Assembly (NCBI RefSeq): GCF_023973145.1
Contig: NZ_CP099546.1
Span: 992,001-1,056,000 of the forward strand
Length of the DNA: 64,000 bases
From: Natronosalvus vescus
Lineage (GTDB): Archaea > Halobacteriota > Halobacteria > Halobacteriales > Natrialbaceae
Direction of reading: 5' to 3'
Part shown: in pieces, positions 34,492 through 43,756 of the stretch
How the letters are laid out: every line of letters starts with the position of its first letter
Numbering within the stretch: position 1 is the stretch's first letter
Translations under genes and position numbers: made by a program
Notes under the pieces: model-generated
Told to the model about the DNA's origin: nothing
What the model saw: only the letters and a program-made list of their open reading frames with translations
Databases searched by the model: none

Positions 34492-35157
34492 TCAGTCGGC
34501 GTGCTCGCTCACCGTCGCGTACGCCTCCTGCACCCGTCGGAACGACGCCGTATCGCCGCCGTGGTCGGGATGTACCTGCTTGATTCGCTCGCGGTAGGCC
34601 GACCGGACGGCCTCGTGGTCGGCATCGCTCGGGAGCCCGAGCGTCTTGTAGGCCAGCCGAAGTCGCCTCTGCGGATCCATCCGGACGGAATCCGTCGTTG
34701 GCTCGGGCTCTGGCACCTCGAATGGCAACCGACCGCCGAGGTGGACGCCCGGCATCTCGTGTTCGACCAGGATGACGTACGTGTCGGTGGTTCGCTGGAG
34801 GGTGAAGAACTCCTCGGCGACGAACGTCACCGCCACGTCTCGATCTGGGAGGTAGAACGCGACCGTCACGTCCGTGTCGGGAAGCTGGTACTCCTCGCGG
34901 TAGCGCTCGCCGATCGACTGGAGGTACGACCGGATCTCGCCGCGTCTGCGTCCCTCGCTCGAGTATCGGTTCGTGTTCGATTTCCCGTTCCCGTTCCCAT
35001 CTCCGTTCGCAGTCGTCCCCCTCCCTGGGCCGTAGGAGTCGGGGAACACACGGTTGCCGACGACGAAAATCGCCGTGGCAACGAGACTGAACGCACCGCC
35101 GAGAATCAGCCCGGCGAGAACGGCCGGCGGGATTGCCTCGAGGACGCTCGTTGGCAC
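34492..35157 (-). CDS. membrane-anchored J-domain protein
   Basis: This is a 221-residue protein. An N-terminal transmembrane helix (IPPAVLAGLILGGAFSLVATAIFVVG) is followed by a polar Gly/Asn linker, a beta-rich middle (TDVTVAFYLPDRDVAVTFVAEEFF) and a C-terminal J domain: YKTLGLPSDADHEAVRSAYRERIKQVHPDHGGD with the HPD motif intact. A C-terminal J domain behind a membrane anchor suggests recruitment of DnaK to the membrane. The start is probably the GTG at 35157. It follows the PAC2 gene on the same strand with an 88-base gap. Confidence 0.85.
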   Translation of the reverse strand: MPTSVLEAIPPAVLAGLILGGAFSLVATAIFVVGNRVFPDSYGPGRGTTANGDGNGNGKSNTNRYSSEGRRRGEIRSYLQSIGERYREEYQLPDTDVTVAFYLPDRDVAVTFVAEEFFTLQRTTDTYVILVEHEMPGVHLGGRLPFEVPEPEPTTDSVRMDPQRRLRLAYKTLGLPSDADHEAVRSAYRERIKQVHPDHGGDTASFRRVQEAYATVSEHAD

Positions 35158-35245
35158 GGGTCGGTGTAGGGTGTCGAGAACAAAGAACTGCTCGCCTCCA
35201 GGTGTTCGATCGGCCGAACGTGGCACCGGGAGCCGGGAGTCGGAA

Positions 35246-36016
35246 TCAACCGATATAGCGCAGATCGTCGTCGCTTGGAACCTCCATCGCCTGTTGCTGT
35301 TGTTCCATCTCCTGGATCTTGCCGATGACGTCCTCCATCTCGTCTGCACGATCGTCCAGGGAGTCGTACTCGACCTCGAACTCGAGGCGCGCCTCGAGCA
35401 CGTCCAGAACCGCTCGGGCGCTCTTTGGATCGACGAGGTAGCCGCTGGTTTCGCCCATCAGACAGACGGCGTCGAAGCCACGTTGTTCGCCGAGTCCCAG
35501 CAGGAGTCCGGAAACGCCGACGATGCCGCCCGCGGGTTCGTCCTCGCGGAACTCCACGCCCTGTTCCTCGAGCGGCTCGAGCAGCGACTCGTCGGTGACG
35601 GCCCCGAGGACGGCGTACTCGTCGATCAGTTCACCTGTCGGGACACCGCCGAGGGCGTACAGCTCACTCGCACCGAACTCCTCGGATATGTCTAAAAACG
35701 CGTCCGTGAGCACGTAGTGGCCGGCGTTGGTCTGGGCCTGATGGTCGCCGGTCAACACGAGCATGTCGCGACCCGAGTCGGGCGTCACAGCGTGTATCTC
35801 CGCGCACGTCAGACTCGTGACGCCGTCCTCGACGGTTACCTGGGGTGGGAACTCCTGGGAGTAGACGCGCCGAACGAGCGTACTCTCGTCCGCCAGTTCC
35901 TCGAGAATGTGGTCGGCGGCGAGTTTGCCCACGTGACCGACGCCGGGAAGTCCCTCGATCAGCACCGGATCCTCGAGGCTGGCCTCGGCAACGGTCTCGA
36001 TGTCGAGTTCGTCCAT
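35246..36016 (-). CDS. PAC2-family (proteasome assembly chaperone-like) protein
   Basis: This is a 256-residue protein with the PAC2 pattern: PVLIEGLPGVGHVGKLAADHIL, LVRRVYSQEFPPQV, DMLVLTGDHQAQTNAGHYVLTDAFLD, ELYALGGVPTGE, and a C-terminal Gln-rich helix. Archaeal PAC2 proteins are related to eukaryotic proteasome assembly chaperone 2. It is the last gene of a conserved block after Nop10, with 6 bases between the genes. Confidence 0.92.
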   Translation of the reverse strand: MDELDIETVAEASLEDPVLIEGLPGVGHVGKLAADHILEELADESTLVRRVYSQEFPPQVTVEDGVTSLTCAEIHAVTPDSGRDMLVLTGDHQAQTNAGHYVLTDAFLDISEEFGASELYALGGVPTGELIDEYAVLGAVTDESLLEPLEEQGVEFREDEPAGGIVGVSGLLLGLGEQRGFDAVCLMGETSGYLVDPKSARAVLDVLEARLEFEVEYDSLDDRADEMEDVIGKIQEMEQQQQAMEVPSDDDLRYIG

Positions 36017-36022
36017 ACCGTA

Positions 36023-36202
36023 TCAGCGAACGCGACGTTTAAGAGCGCGTCGGTACTCCCCGTGTGCATCGTCGGGATCGAACGGGGCTGGCGCGCTGTT
36101 GATGGCATCTGCCCCACACTCGGGACAGGTAACAGAGAGGGTGTAGACCGGACGGTCGTGAGCCGTCTCCCAGTTTGAACAGACGAGAATATCGGATTTC
36201 AT
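36023..36202 (-). CDS. nop10: H/ACA ribonucleoprotein component Nop10
   Basis: The 59-residue protein has the zinc-ribbon remnant SVTCPECGADA, then NSAPAPFDPDDAHGEYRRALKRR, the linker and helix that bind Cbf5 in box H/ACA pseudouridylation particles. The first metal site has C8 and C26/C29. The gene lies 14 bases after aIF2 alpha, in the usual archaeal order. Confidence 0.94.
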   Translation of the reverse strand: MKSDILVCSNWETAHDRPVYTLSVTCPECGADAINSAPAPFDPDDAHGEYRRALKRRVR

Positions 36203-36216
36203 CGTCGCTGGGGACG

Positions 36217-37017
36217 CTACTCGTCGTCGGTTCGTCGCTCGCGGTGGTACTCGCCGCTGCCGCCTTCGGATCGAATCGCGTCGATGGCCCGCTCGGCGCT
36301 TTCCTCGAGTGCTGCCTCGGCGGTCTTGTAGTTCGGCGCTCGAACCTTGATGCGATATTCTGGGGCACCCACGTAGGTCACCTCGAGTTCGACGCCGTCG
36401 GGAATGTCGCCGTTGCCCTCGGCTGCCTCGAGCGCGTTTCGGATGCCGTCGACGCCGCTGGGTGCGGCGTTTTCGAGATCGACGTAGCCCGTCACGTTGA
36501 CGTACGGTACCGAGACGTTCTCCCGGGCGGTTTCGACGATGGCTTCGAGATCGTCCTCGTCGAGATCGGTGTTCTCGAGGGCTTCGTGGCCGTGAATCGC
36601 GGCCTGTTTGAAGCCGTCGTAGAGCGTCCCGTGGGCGGCGAGTAGTTCGTTCGCGATGGCGATGTACTCCTCGTCGTCGATGTCCTCGCCAAAGGCGACT
36701 TCCATCCAGTTGTCCGCCTTCTGCTCGTTTTTCCACTCCTGAATCTTGTCCGAGCGCTGGTGATCGTTGACGTCCTTGAGTGAGAGATCGATCTGCTCGT
36801 GAGACTCGTCGACGTCGAGGACTTTACAGACGGCAATCTGGCCTTCACGAACGTGGTCGCGGACGTTCTTGATCCAGCCGCTCGCGACCTCGGAGATGTG
36901 GATCAAGCCACGCTTGTCCTGGTACTCCTCGAGGTCGACGAAGACGCCGAAGTCCTCGATCTCGTCGATTTTGCCGACGACGAGTTCGCCGGGCTCTGGC
37001 CAGCCGCTGTACTTCAT
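36217..37017 (-). CDS. eif2a: translation initiation factor aIF2 subunit alpha
   Basis: This is a 266-residue protein. The N-terminal S1 domain ([59 protein letters not shown]) is followed by a helical domain ([23 protein letters not shown]) and a C-terminal alpha/beta domain that contacts aIF2 gamma ([29 protein letters not shown]). It brings initiator tRNA to the ribosome as part of aIF2. Its ATG overlaps the S27e stop by 4 bases. Confidence 0.97.
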   Translation of the reverse strand: MKYSGWPEPGELVVGKIDEIEDFGVFVDLEEYQDKRGLIHISEVASGWIKNVRDHVREGQIAVCKVLDVDESHEQIDLSLKDVNDHQRSDKIQEWKNEQKADNWMEVAFGEDIDDEEYIAIANELLAAHGTLYDGFKQAAIHGHEALENTDLDEDDLEAIVETARENVSVPYVNVTGYVDLENAAPSGVDGIRNALEAAEGNGDIPDGVELEVTYVGAPEYRIKVRAPNYKTAEAALEESAERAIDAIRSEGGSGEYHRERRTDDE

Positions 37018-37187
37018 CGTGACTCGACGGTCTCGACGATCTCGTGGTCGATCTGGGCTTTGCCGCCGGTCGGAACGGCCAGCGTGGTGCCACAGACGGC
37101 ACAGGCAACCTCGGAGGCGGCCTTGCCGAAGACGACCTGTTCATTCTCACAGTCACTGCATCGGACGCGGTAGTAGCTTCCTGCCAT
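37014..37187 (-). CDS. rps27e: 30S ribosomal protein S27e
   Basis: The 57-residue zinc-ribbon protein reads [40 protein letters not shown]. The two CxxC pairs bind zinc. Its length is normal for archaeal S27e. It sits between L44e and aIF2 alpha with a 5-base gap upstream and a 4-base overlap downstream. Confidence 0.97.
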   Translation of the reverse strand: MAGSYYRVRCSDCENEQVVFGKAASEVACAVCGTTLAVPTGGKAQIDHEIVETVESR

Positions 37188-37192
37188 GTGAA

Positions 37193-37477
37193 TCACTCCT
37201 GGAACTCGAGTCGGCCGGCGCGCCATCCCTTGCGGAGGTGAGCCTTGCCACACTCGCTGCATCGGTACTTGAGGTCGGTCTTTTTCGTTGGTTTGTCGCC
37301 ACTTGGCACCTTCGAGAACTTCCCCGAGTTCCCGATGGTCGAGAGCTGACGGGCTCGCTGTCGGTCGGCAACCTTCTTCATCCCGGTCTGACGGCCGGTT
37401 CGAACCTTCTCGACTTCGTGTTCGTGGTGGGACTGGCAGTGCGGGCAGTACGTATTGAATCGACGTGGCATCTGCAT
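37193..37477 (-). CDS. rpl44e: 50S ribosomal protein L44e
   Basis: The 94-residue protein starts [32 protein letters not shown], with a zinc site formed by CPHC and CSEC. The alternative start MPRRFNTYC is at 37471. It is the first gene of the L44e-S27e-aIF2a-Nop10-PAC2 block. A TATA-like box at 37511-37520 gives a short leader. Confidence 0.97.
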   Translation of the reverse strand: MQMPRRFNTYCPHCQSHHEHEVEKVRTGRQTGMKKVADRQRARQLSTIGNSGKFSKVPSGDKPTKKTDLKYRCSECGKAHLRKGWRAGRLEFQE

Positions 37478-37510
37478 GATTAACTCACTTGCAGTGGGCT
37501 ATGGCACGGC

Positions 37511-37520
37511 TGTTTAAAAC
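37511..37520 (-). promoter_or_regulatory. TATA box for the rpl44e operon
   Basis: On the minus strand GTTTTAAACA lies about 35-43 bases before the ATG at 37477, implying a leader of around 10 bases. Confidence 0.55.
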
Positions 37521-37677
37521 CCGTTTGGTTCGGTTCGACCGACCAGGTCGCTCGAGGAGGTGTGTGAGGGGCACACAAACACCCACAGCGGCCGTATTAT
37601 TCGTGGGTATCGGTGACCACGACCACTGCCACAGCACTACAAGTGCACCCCGATCCGGGGTGGGGGTGGCTTCGAAG

Positions 37678-37687
37678 CGCTTAATTC
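37678..37687 (+). promoter_or_regulatory. TATA-like element for the 88-residue protein gene
   Basis: The sequence gcttaattcc lies 23-32 bases before the ATG at 37710. Confidence 0.5.
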
Positions 37688-37709
37688 CCCATCGTCCGAA
37701 TCGTCGCTC

Positions 37710-37976
37710 ATGAAGCGGCTCATCATCCACGGGGATCCGGGCATTCGAAAGGGCGCGGTCATCGAACACGACGGGGAAGAACTGGTTTGCTTCGGCATCA
37801 ACCGTAACGGTGAGTGGCACGGCCCCGACCGCGTCCAGCTCTGGTGTACCGTCGGCACGGAAGCCGAGTTCGAGGATTTCCAGTACCGGAACTTCACCCC
37901 CCACTGGCTCGAGGTCGAACGTGCAGATGCAAGCGAGATCACTGTGATCGAGCCGAAGGGGACGCTGTTCGCCTGA
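37710..37976 (+). CDS. conserved haloarchaeal protein (HAH_0734-like family)
   Basis: The 88-residue protein reads MKRLIIHGDPGIRKGAVIEHDGEELVCFGINRNGEWHGPDRVQLWCTVGTE and ends with a beta-rich part. I recognise the start and the HGPD/LWCTVGTE pattern as a conserved haloarchaeal family without known function. It diverges from the L44e operon. Confidence 0.8.
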   Translation: MKRLIIHGDPGIRKGAVIEHDGEELVCFGINRNGEWHGPDRVQLWCTVGTEAEFEDFQYRNFTPHWLEVERADASEITVIEPKGTLFA

Positions 37977-38182
37977 TCGCCGCTGTATCGTCTCACTTCG
38001 GTGCTCGATAGGTAGCCCTCGGTCTCCGTCGTGCCGTCTCACGCGTTCGTTTTCCGGTTGGTACGGATCGGACAATTACAACGTCTGCGACATCGCCCTG
38101 AAGGTCGAACCGACCCGTACCCAGACGCTGTACACCGACAGGCCATCCATAACTAACCCGGCCAGGGTTCACCCGATGGGTA

Positions 38183-38785
38183 ATGTGGCCGTGGGAACAC
38201 GTGGTCGTCGGCTACCTCGCGTACTCGCTGTTTGCCCACCTGTACTACCGATCGTCGCCGGGTGCGCTCGAGACGATTGCTGTCGTCGTTGCGTCGGTAC
38301 TCCCGGATTTCATCGACAAACCGCTTGCCTGGGAGTTCGGCGTCTTCGAGAGCGGATACGCGCTCGGTCACTCGGTCTTTTTCGCGGTGCCACTGTGTCT
38401 CGTCGTCGGAGTGCTGGCTCGACAGGCTGGTCGGGCCCGGCCGGGACTCGCGTTCGCAATCGGCTATCTACTCCACCTGCCCGCGGACGTAATCCCGATC
38501 TATTTCCGACGGGGAACGCTCCCGATCGAACGGATTCTCTGGCCGGTGCGGACGACGCCACCCGATTCGGGGGTGGCGGGATTTCGCGAGCAGTTTCTGA
38601 CGATGGTCGGCACCTACCGCCACCAGCTCGTCGCCGGTGAGTTATCAAACGTGGAGTGGGTCGGGCTCGGACTGGTCGCGGTGACGGTCGTCCTCTGGCT
38701 CGTGGACGGTGCCCCAGTCGCTCGGGAACTGTGTACCGGGAGCGCCCGAGTCGTTCGCCAGTGGGCCGCTCGAGTCAGTAGCTGA
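38183..38785 (+). CDS. DUF457-type membrane protein (predicted metal-dependent hydrolase family), second copy
   Basis: This 200-residue protein starts MWPWEHVVVGYLAYSLFAH and contains VLPDFIDKPLAWEFG, GYALGHSVFFAVPLCLVVG and GYLLHLPADVIPIYF. The His/Asp pattern matches the paralogue at 24919-25482. Compared with that copy it has EH for GH near the N-terminus and HLPAD for HVLVD in the third block. Four or five membrane helices are visible. The role is not established. Confidence 0.85.
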   Translation: MWPWEHVVVGYLAYSLFAHLYYRSSPGALETIAVVVASVLPDFIDKPLAWEFGVFESGYALGHSVFFAVPLCLVVGVLARQAGRARPGLAFAIGYLLHLPADVIPIYFRRGTLPIERILWPVRTTPPDSGVAGFREQFLTMVGTYRHQLVAGELSNVEWVGLGLVAVTVVLWLVDGAPVARELCTGSARVVRQWAARVSS

Positions 38786-38807
38786 AGGGACTGTGGTCGG
38801 CTTACGA

Positions 38808-40919
38808 TCAGGTGAGTCTGAGGAACTGGCGATCGTCGGCCACGTCGCTTCTCGCCGGGTATACCACGACGAAATTACCCGCTGTGACCGTCGAGATGCG
38901 TTTTGGCAGCGTCATCAGCACCGGGTGCCACCCGACATCGTCCCGGCGTGCACTGACACAGACGACGAGGTCATCCGTCCGAACGACTCGTTCGAGTGTC
39001 TCGTAGAGATCGTCCCAGTCGTCGACGGCATCGAACCTGTCCGGAACGTCCGGCTCGACGAGCTGAGAGGCGCGATCGAACTGCTCGGTGGATCCATCGA
39101 CGACGAGCCCCTGGATCGACACGCCGGTTCGTTCAGCGAGCAGTTTGACGGTGTGAAGCGCTTCGGAAAACCCGTCGTTGTGTTCGATCGAGGGCGGACA
39201 GATGAGGACGATTCGTGCCGTCGTATTGAGCGGCTCTCGAACTCTGCCGACGAGGGCGAGCTGTGTGGTTCGGTTCAACACCTGATCGATGATGTGACCG
39301 AACGTCCGCTGGGTTCGAGACGGTGCCCCATCCCACCCCATCACGAGCGTCGTAATTTGATTCTCGAGCATCGATCGGACGATTCCGGAGGCAATATTGT
39401 GATTTACACGCGTGTGGCGATCGACGTTAACCTCCGCGCCAGCAGCGTACGCGCCAAGTTGCTCGAGGAACGCCTCTGTTTCGGCGATCCTGGCGGACGT
39501 CTCGGCACCTGGCCTGACGACCGACACGGTGTGAATCGCCGCTTGTGAACGGGGATCACGAAGAGTAAGCGCGAGGTTGAGCAGAGTCTCTCTGTACTCC
39601 GATTCCACCGAGACGGGCACGAGGATTCGTTGTGATCGCTCAGTTGGATCGTACGCCTCGTGATCTCGAGCGCGGACGAGCCCATCACCAGCCCACTCGA
39701 CGAGCGCCGGACTCACCAGACTCACGACGAGGATCATCAGGACGACGCCATTGATCATGTGTTGGTCGAAGCCGGGCACGCCTGCAGTGAACCCGATCTG
39801 GACGATCGCCAGCGCGGCCGCCGCCTGTCCCATCGATAAGCCGGCCATCCCGACGATTTCTTCGTGGGTGTACCCATACGCCCGCCCAGTTACCCAGGCC
39901 GCGACGTACTTCGTCACCACGACCATGACGATCAGCGATCCGGCGATGACGAGCGTTTCGATGCCGTCGGCGAGGACGCGGACGTTGACGAGCATTCCGA
40001 CCGAGAGGAGAAAAAACGGGATGAACAGGGCGTTACCGACGAATTCGATGCGGTTCATCAACGTTCCCGTCTGCGGGATCAGCCGGTTGAGCGCGAGGCC
40101 GGCCAGGAACGCACCGATAATGTGCTCGACGCCTGCGAGCGAGGCGAGAAACGCACAGCTAAACAACGTCGCCATCACGAACAGGAACTCGAAGTAGCTC
40201 TCTTCGTTGTGGATACGAAAGAACCACCTGGCGATCACGGGGACGAGGAGCCAGACGCCGACGAAAAACGCGGCGAGTCCGACCGCGAGCTGAATCCAAA
40301 AGGCTGCATCGAGCGCCCCACCCACGGATGTGACGACGACGGCCAGAACGAGCAACGCCAGCGTGTCCGTGAGGATCGTCCCGCCAACTGTCGCCGTCAT
40401 GGCTTCGTTCTCGGTGACGCCGAGTCGATTGATGACCGGATACGCGAGCAGCGTGTGTGAAGAAAAGATCGCTGCGAACAGCGAGGCGGCGGCGAGTGAG
40501 AGTTCGAGGACGACGATCCCGACGACCGTACCCACGGCCTGGGGAATAACGAACGAGAGGAGTCCGAATACGAGGCTCCGATCCGTGCGTTCGACGAACC
40601 GGTTCAGATTGATCTCGAGTGCGGCGACGAACATGAGGTACACGAGGCCAACCTCTCCCAGAAGCTGGATTGTCTCGTCCCGCTCCAGGAGACCGAGTCC
40701 ATGTGGCCCGATTGCCGCACCGACGAGAATAATGCCGACGATTCCAGGCAACCGGTAGCGCTTGAGTATCAGGGGAGCGACGAGAAAGAGCACCATGGCG
40801 AGGCCGAAGATCAGGATCGGATCCTCGAAGGGTGGTGTCAACGGAGCGTCGGTGACCAGGAGTGTTGGCATGCGCCCGGCTATTGCCACACCGGCGAGTA
40901 CGGTATGTGTGTTCCCCAT
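38808..40919 (-). CDS. cation:proton antiporter (CPA2 type) with C-terminal universal-stress domains
   Basis: This is a 703-residue protein. Residues about 30-420 hold the sodium/hydrogen exchanger domain with 11-13 helices ([92 protein letters not shown]). The TDT motif in the fifth-helix region replaces the usual D-D or N-D pair. Residues about 445-700 hold two USP-like domains ([35 protein letters not shown]). The start is at 40919, with an inner ATG at 40871. It probably exports Na+ or K+ against H+ and may be gated by nucleotide. Confidence 0.9.
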   Translation of the reverse strand: MGNTHTVLAGVAIAGRMPTLLVTDAPLTPPFEDPILIFGLAMVLFLVAPLILKRYRLPGIVGIILVGAAIGPHGLGLLERDETIQLLGEVGLVYLMFVAALEINLNRFVERTDRSLVFGLLSFVIPQAVGTVVGIVVLELSLAAASLFAAIFSSHTLLAYPVINRLGVTENEAMTATVGGTILTDTLALLVLAVVVTSVGGALDAAFWIQLAVGLAAFFVGVWLLVPVIARWFFRIHNEESYFEFLFVMATLFSCAFLASLAGVEHIIGAFLAGLALNRLIPQTGTLMNRIEFVGNALFIPFFLLSVGMLVNVRVLADGIETLVIAGSLIVMVVVTKYVAAWVTGRAYGYTHEEIVGMAGLSMGQAAAALAIVQIGFTAGVPGFDQHMINGVVLMILVVSLVSPALVEWAGDGLVRARDHEAYDPTERSQRILVPVSVESEYRETLLNLALTLRDPRSQAAIHTVSVVRPGAETSARIAETEAFLEQLGAYAAGAEVNVDRHTRVNHNIASGIVRSMLENQITTLVMGWDGAPSRTQRTFGHIIDQVLNRTTQLALVGRVREPLNTTARIVLICPPSIEHNDGFSEALHTVKLLAERTGVSIQGLVVDGSTEQFDRASQLVEPDVPDRFDAVDDWDDLYETLERVVRTDDLVVCVSARRDDVGWHPVLMTLPKRISTVTAGNFVVVYPARSDVADDRQFLRLT

Positions 40920-41032
40920 TTTCAGTAATCGCAGCCACGACTGTGTGATACTGTCACCTGGGTGATGGTGAAAAACCCGCACAGGGCACCCGAATCACAA
41001 CCCTTAACTACCGTACCGGGTTACGTTGAGCC

Positions 41033-41107
41033 AGCGGGATGGGATAGCCAGGAGATTCCGGCGGGCTCATAACCCGCAGATCGGTAGTTCAAATCTACCT
41101 CCCGCTA
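41033..41107 (+). tRNA. initiator tRNA-Met (CAT)
   Basis: The acceptor arm AGCGGGA pairs with TCCCGCT and the discriminator is A at 41107. The anticodon arm is CGGGC-TCATAA-style with the three G-C pairs typical of initiator tRNA (GCGGG-CTCATAA-CCCGC), and the T-arm is GTAG-TTCAAAT-CTAC. The length is 75 bases with no intron. CCA is not encoded. Its 3' end is repeated downstream. Confidence 0.93.
41087..41107 (+). repeat. attachment-site-like direct repeat, copy 1 (inside tRNA 3' end)
   Basis: This is the 21-base 3' end of the initiator tRNA, from the T-loop through the discriminator. An identical copy is at 41221-41241. Confidence 0.75.
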
Positions 41108-41161
41108 CTTTTCAGGGATACAACCCGATGAGCGTAGCGAGGAGGCTGTATCCCTGGAAAG
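41108..41161. repeat. inverted repeat, 15-bp arms
   Basis: Arms 41108-41122 and 41147-41161 (core cagggataca / tgtatccctg) pair at 14 of 15 positions. It sits directly after the tRNA, inside the presumed attachment scar. Confidence 0.7.
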
Positions 41162-41171
41162 CCGATGAGTA

Positions 41172-41227
41172 TTTGAACCAGACGAGACGCGCGCAGCAAA
41201 CGCGAGCACGTCTCGGCGAGGTTCAAA
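41172..41227. repeat. inverted repeat ending in the second attachment copy
   Basis: Outer arms tttgaacc (41172-41179) and ggttcaaa (41220-41227) and inner arms cgagacg (41183-41189) and cgtctcg (41209-41215) form a long stem-loop. Its 3' arm overlaps the duplicated tRNA sequence. Confidence 0.65.
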
Positions 41228-41241
41228 TCTACCTCCCGCTA
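41221..41241 (+). repeat. attachment-site-like direct repeat, copy 2
   Basis: A perfect 21-base copy of the tRNA 3' end, 134 bases after copy 1. It is consistent with the att site of an integrated element that has been lost or shortened. Confidence 0.75.
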
Positions 41242-41703
41242 TGTTTTGTCGCGAGCAAATTCGCGAGCGACGGAGATAGCACGAGTAGCTTTGAACTCGA
41301 CAGCGTGGGTTCGGTTGGTCGTCACGAGATGTTCTACCGCCGTGTCCACAGAGCGATTTTATCACCAGAATGTACGTATCGATATAGTTCGGAATTCGAC
41401 CTACGGTGAGTGGTCAGGTACTCATCAGGCCAGTGAATTAATCGAGCATTTACGCTAAGTAATGCAGTTTTGGAGCCTCACATCCGTTCAGAACTGGTAT
41501 GTGATTTCCTCTCAACTGACAACAGTTGTCGTTTGCTTGAAACTCAATACCAAGCCAGTTTCCAGCATGGATTACAAGCAATATTTGTCGGGTGTGGACA
41601 AATGGTCGATTCACGGTTTATTTTATTGTGGTACAAAACTCATTACCCTCTCTGATAAAACAGTTCGGAAAGTATTTATGTAGTTAGTCTCTGTATTCTC
41701 AAT
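41242..41703. other. AT-rich gene-free scar between the attachment repeat and the peptide transporter
   Basis: This stretch is much richer in AT than its neighbours, especially 41460-41700. The reading frames are short and lack motifs. The last part carries the promoter of the transporter operon. Confidence 0.5.
41673..41680 (+). promoter_or_regulatory. TATA box of the peptide transporter operon
   Basis: The sequence tatttatg ends 24 bases before the ATG at 41704, indicating a leaderless mRNA. Confidence 0.6.
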
Positions 41704-43575
41704 ATGCCTCATAAGGACTTACAGGCAACTGGTGTTAATCGACGGAAGGTGCTTTCGCTAGCTGGTGCAGCTGGCGTTGCTGGTATTGCAGGATGTATGG
41801 GTGGCAGTGATGACGACGGAAACGGAGACGACGGCAATGGTGTTGGCTCCGATATCGACGATCAGGACGGTGACGTCAGCGAACGTGAGATCCAGCCAGA
41901 CTGGATTACGCCATCCGGTTCCGAAGCCCAGGATCTGAACCCGCTTCGAATCAACGACACGACCTCCGCCGCACGGCTCACCCCGCTTCTCGACGGCCCA
42001 TACGGTCTCGACGAGAACGACGAGTTCTACGGCTACTGGTTCGAAGATTACGAGACTGACGACAACCAGACCTGGACATTCTACCTCCGTGACAACCTCG
42101 AGTGGGGTAGTGACTACGGCCAGATGACCGCCGATGACTGGGTTTTCCACGTCGAAAACATCGCCCAATACGAGGATAACTGGGCGGGTCACGTGAACCG
42201 GTCGAACTGGGACTCCGTTACCGAGGTGACGGCGGTCGACGATACCACTCTCGAGGTGGAGATCGAGGCCCCCGACCCGCTGTTCGTCCGCCAGCCAACG
42301 TTCTGGGGAACGCAGATCCTCCCCCAAGCGCTCGTCGAGCCATACTTCGAGGATTACCTCGACGGCAACGAAGACGCCGGGAACGAACTCAACAACGCCG
42401 ACGCCGTGACGCAGTTCGAATATACTGGCAACCTCGGCCCGTACACGTTCGAAAGCCGATCCATCGAAGACCGGTTCGTCGCCGTTCGTAACGACGATTA
42501 TTACCTGCGCGGCGAAAACGACGACTGGGAGGACGCACCGTACTTCGAACAGTATACGATCAACATCCTCGAGGAGGAGAGTACCCGTCTGGCGGAGTTC
42601 GAGACCCAGGGACTCTCGACGATCGAAATCCCTGCAGACCAGGTCGAGAGTTTCCAGGGCGACGACCGGTTCACGCTCGTCTCCTCGGAAACGCCGTACT
42701 GCAGCGTGCAGGTCTACAACCAGCGAGCCAACGGTTGGGAGGAACTTCGCAAACCCGAGATTCGTCGCGCACTCTCGATGGCGATCAACAAAGAGACCAT
42801 CGCCGACGACATCTACCGTGGCTTCGCGGAGGTCGCCCACACGTTCCAGCCGGAGTACTCCGAGTTCTACGACGACAGCGAAGTCGAACCGGTTGGACAG
42901 GGTGACTCCTACGACGTCGCGGAGGCTCGATCCCTGCTCGAGGAGAACCTCAGTGACGGCTACGAGTACGACGGTGATACGCTGCTCGACCCCGACGGGA
43001 GCCCGGTCGTCCTGACCTACGTTTACTCGAACGCTTCCGACCTCGTCGAGGACACGGCTCGCTACGTCTCCTCTGAACTCGAGCAACTCGGCATCGAGAT
43101 CGACGCGACCGGTGTCCCGTTCAACACGATGCTCGAACAGTACGCGATGGTTGCAGAAGACGGCGAACCGCTGGGCATCTTCAACGACCCAGAAGCGGAG
43201 GATCCACAGGAACTCACCAGCGCCCGCGAGTGGGATCTGCTGTCCGGAATCGGGTTCAACACGTATCCACGGTCGCCGGCATCGATCGCCGCGTTCTGGA
43301 CGGCAAGCTCTGGAACGAACTTTTACGGATACGTTCCGGAGGAAGATATCGGGGGCATGATCGAGGAAGGGGCAACCGCTGAGGACTCAGATGAACAGCA
43401 AGCGATATTCGCCGAAATCTTCGGCATCCTGAGTCGAGACCTGCCGGTGAACTTCCTGTACTTCCAGGACGACATCTTCGGCTATCAGGAGGAAGTCGTC
43501 TTCACCGAGGACCCATCCCCGTCGTGGGGCTACAAGTCCAACAGCTGGTGGATGACCGACGACCCACACAACTAG
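41704..43575 (+). CDS. dppA: peptide ABC transporter substrate-binding lipoprotein
   Basis: The 623-residue protein carries a Tat signal (NRRKVLSLAGAAGVAG) and lipobox IAGC, then an acidic Gly/Asp linker, so it is anchored outside the membrane. The SBP_bac_5 fold is seen in WTFYLRDNLEWGSDYGQMTADDWVFHVENI, LRKPEIRRALSMAINKETIADDIYRGFAE and SYDVAEARSLLEENL. Substrate is inferred from the family: di- or oligopeptides. It is the first gene of the operon, 181 bases before the permease gene, with its own TATA box. Confidence 0.95.
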   Translation: MPHKDLQATGVNRRKVLSLAGAAGVAGIAGCMGGSDDDGNGDDGNGVGSDIDDQDGDVSEREIQPDWITPSGSEAQDLNPLRINDTTSAARLTPLLDGPYGLDENDEFYGYWFEDYETDDNQTWTFYLRDNLEWGSDYGQMTADDWVFHVENIAQYEDNWAGHVNRSNWDSVTEVTAVDDTTLEVEIEAPDPLFVRQPTFWGTQILPQALVEPYFEDYLDGNEDAGNELNNADAVTQFEYTGNLGPYTFESRSIEDRFVAVRNDDYYLRGENDDWEDAPYFEQYTINILEEESTRLAEFETQGLSTIEIPADQVESFQGDDRFTLVSSETPYCSVQVYNQRANGWEELRKPEIRRALSMAINKETIADDIYRGFAEVAHTFQPEYSEFYDDSEVEPVGQGDSYDVAEARSLLEENLSDGYEYDGDTLLDPDGSPVVLTYVYSNASDLVEDTARYVSSELEQLGIEIDATGVPFNTMLEQYAMVAEDGEPLGIFNDPEAEDPQELTSAREWDLLSGIGFNTYPRSPASIAAFWTASSGTNFYGYVPEEDIGGMIEEGATAEDSDEQQAIFAEIFGILSRDLPVNFLYFQDDIFGYQEEVVFTEDPSPSWGYKSNSWWMTDDPHN

Positions 43576-43756
43576 ACGCGAATTACGACGAGGCAGGTGG
43601 GCTGATGGTGGCTCATTTGTCGTTTCTTTCCCGTACAACAGACACACCGAAGACTACATACAGTACTACTCAATCAACACATATATCGATCATGTACGAT
43701 ACTCTTGTTCGCAGTTGTGAAACTGTGTCCGTACACCCCTGGGGTGGTGAGACACT

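Noticed and set aside
41462-41683. 73-codon frame in the AT-rich scar before the transporter operon
   Set aside because: Its composition reflects AT-rich non-coding DNA, and it overlaps the TATA box of the operon without any recognisable motif.
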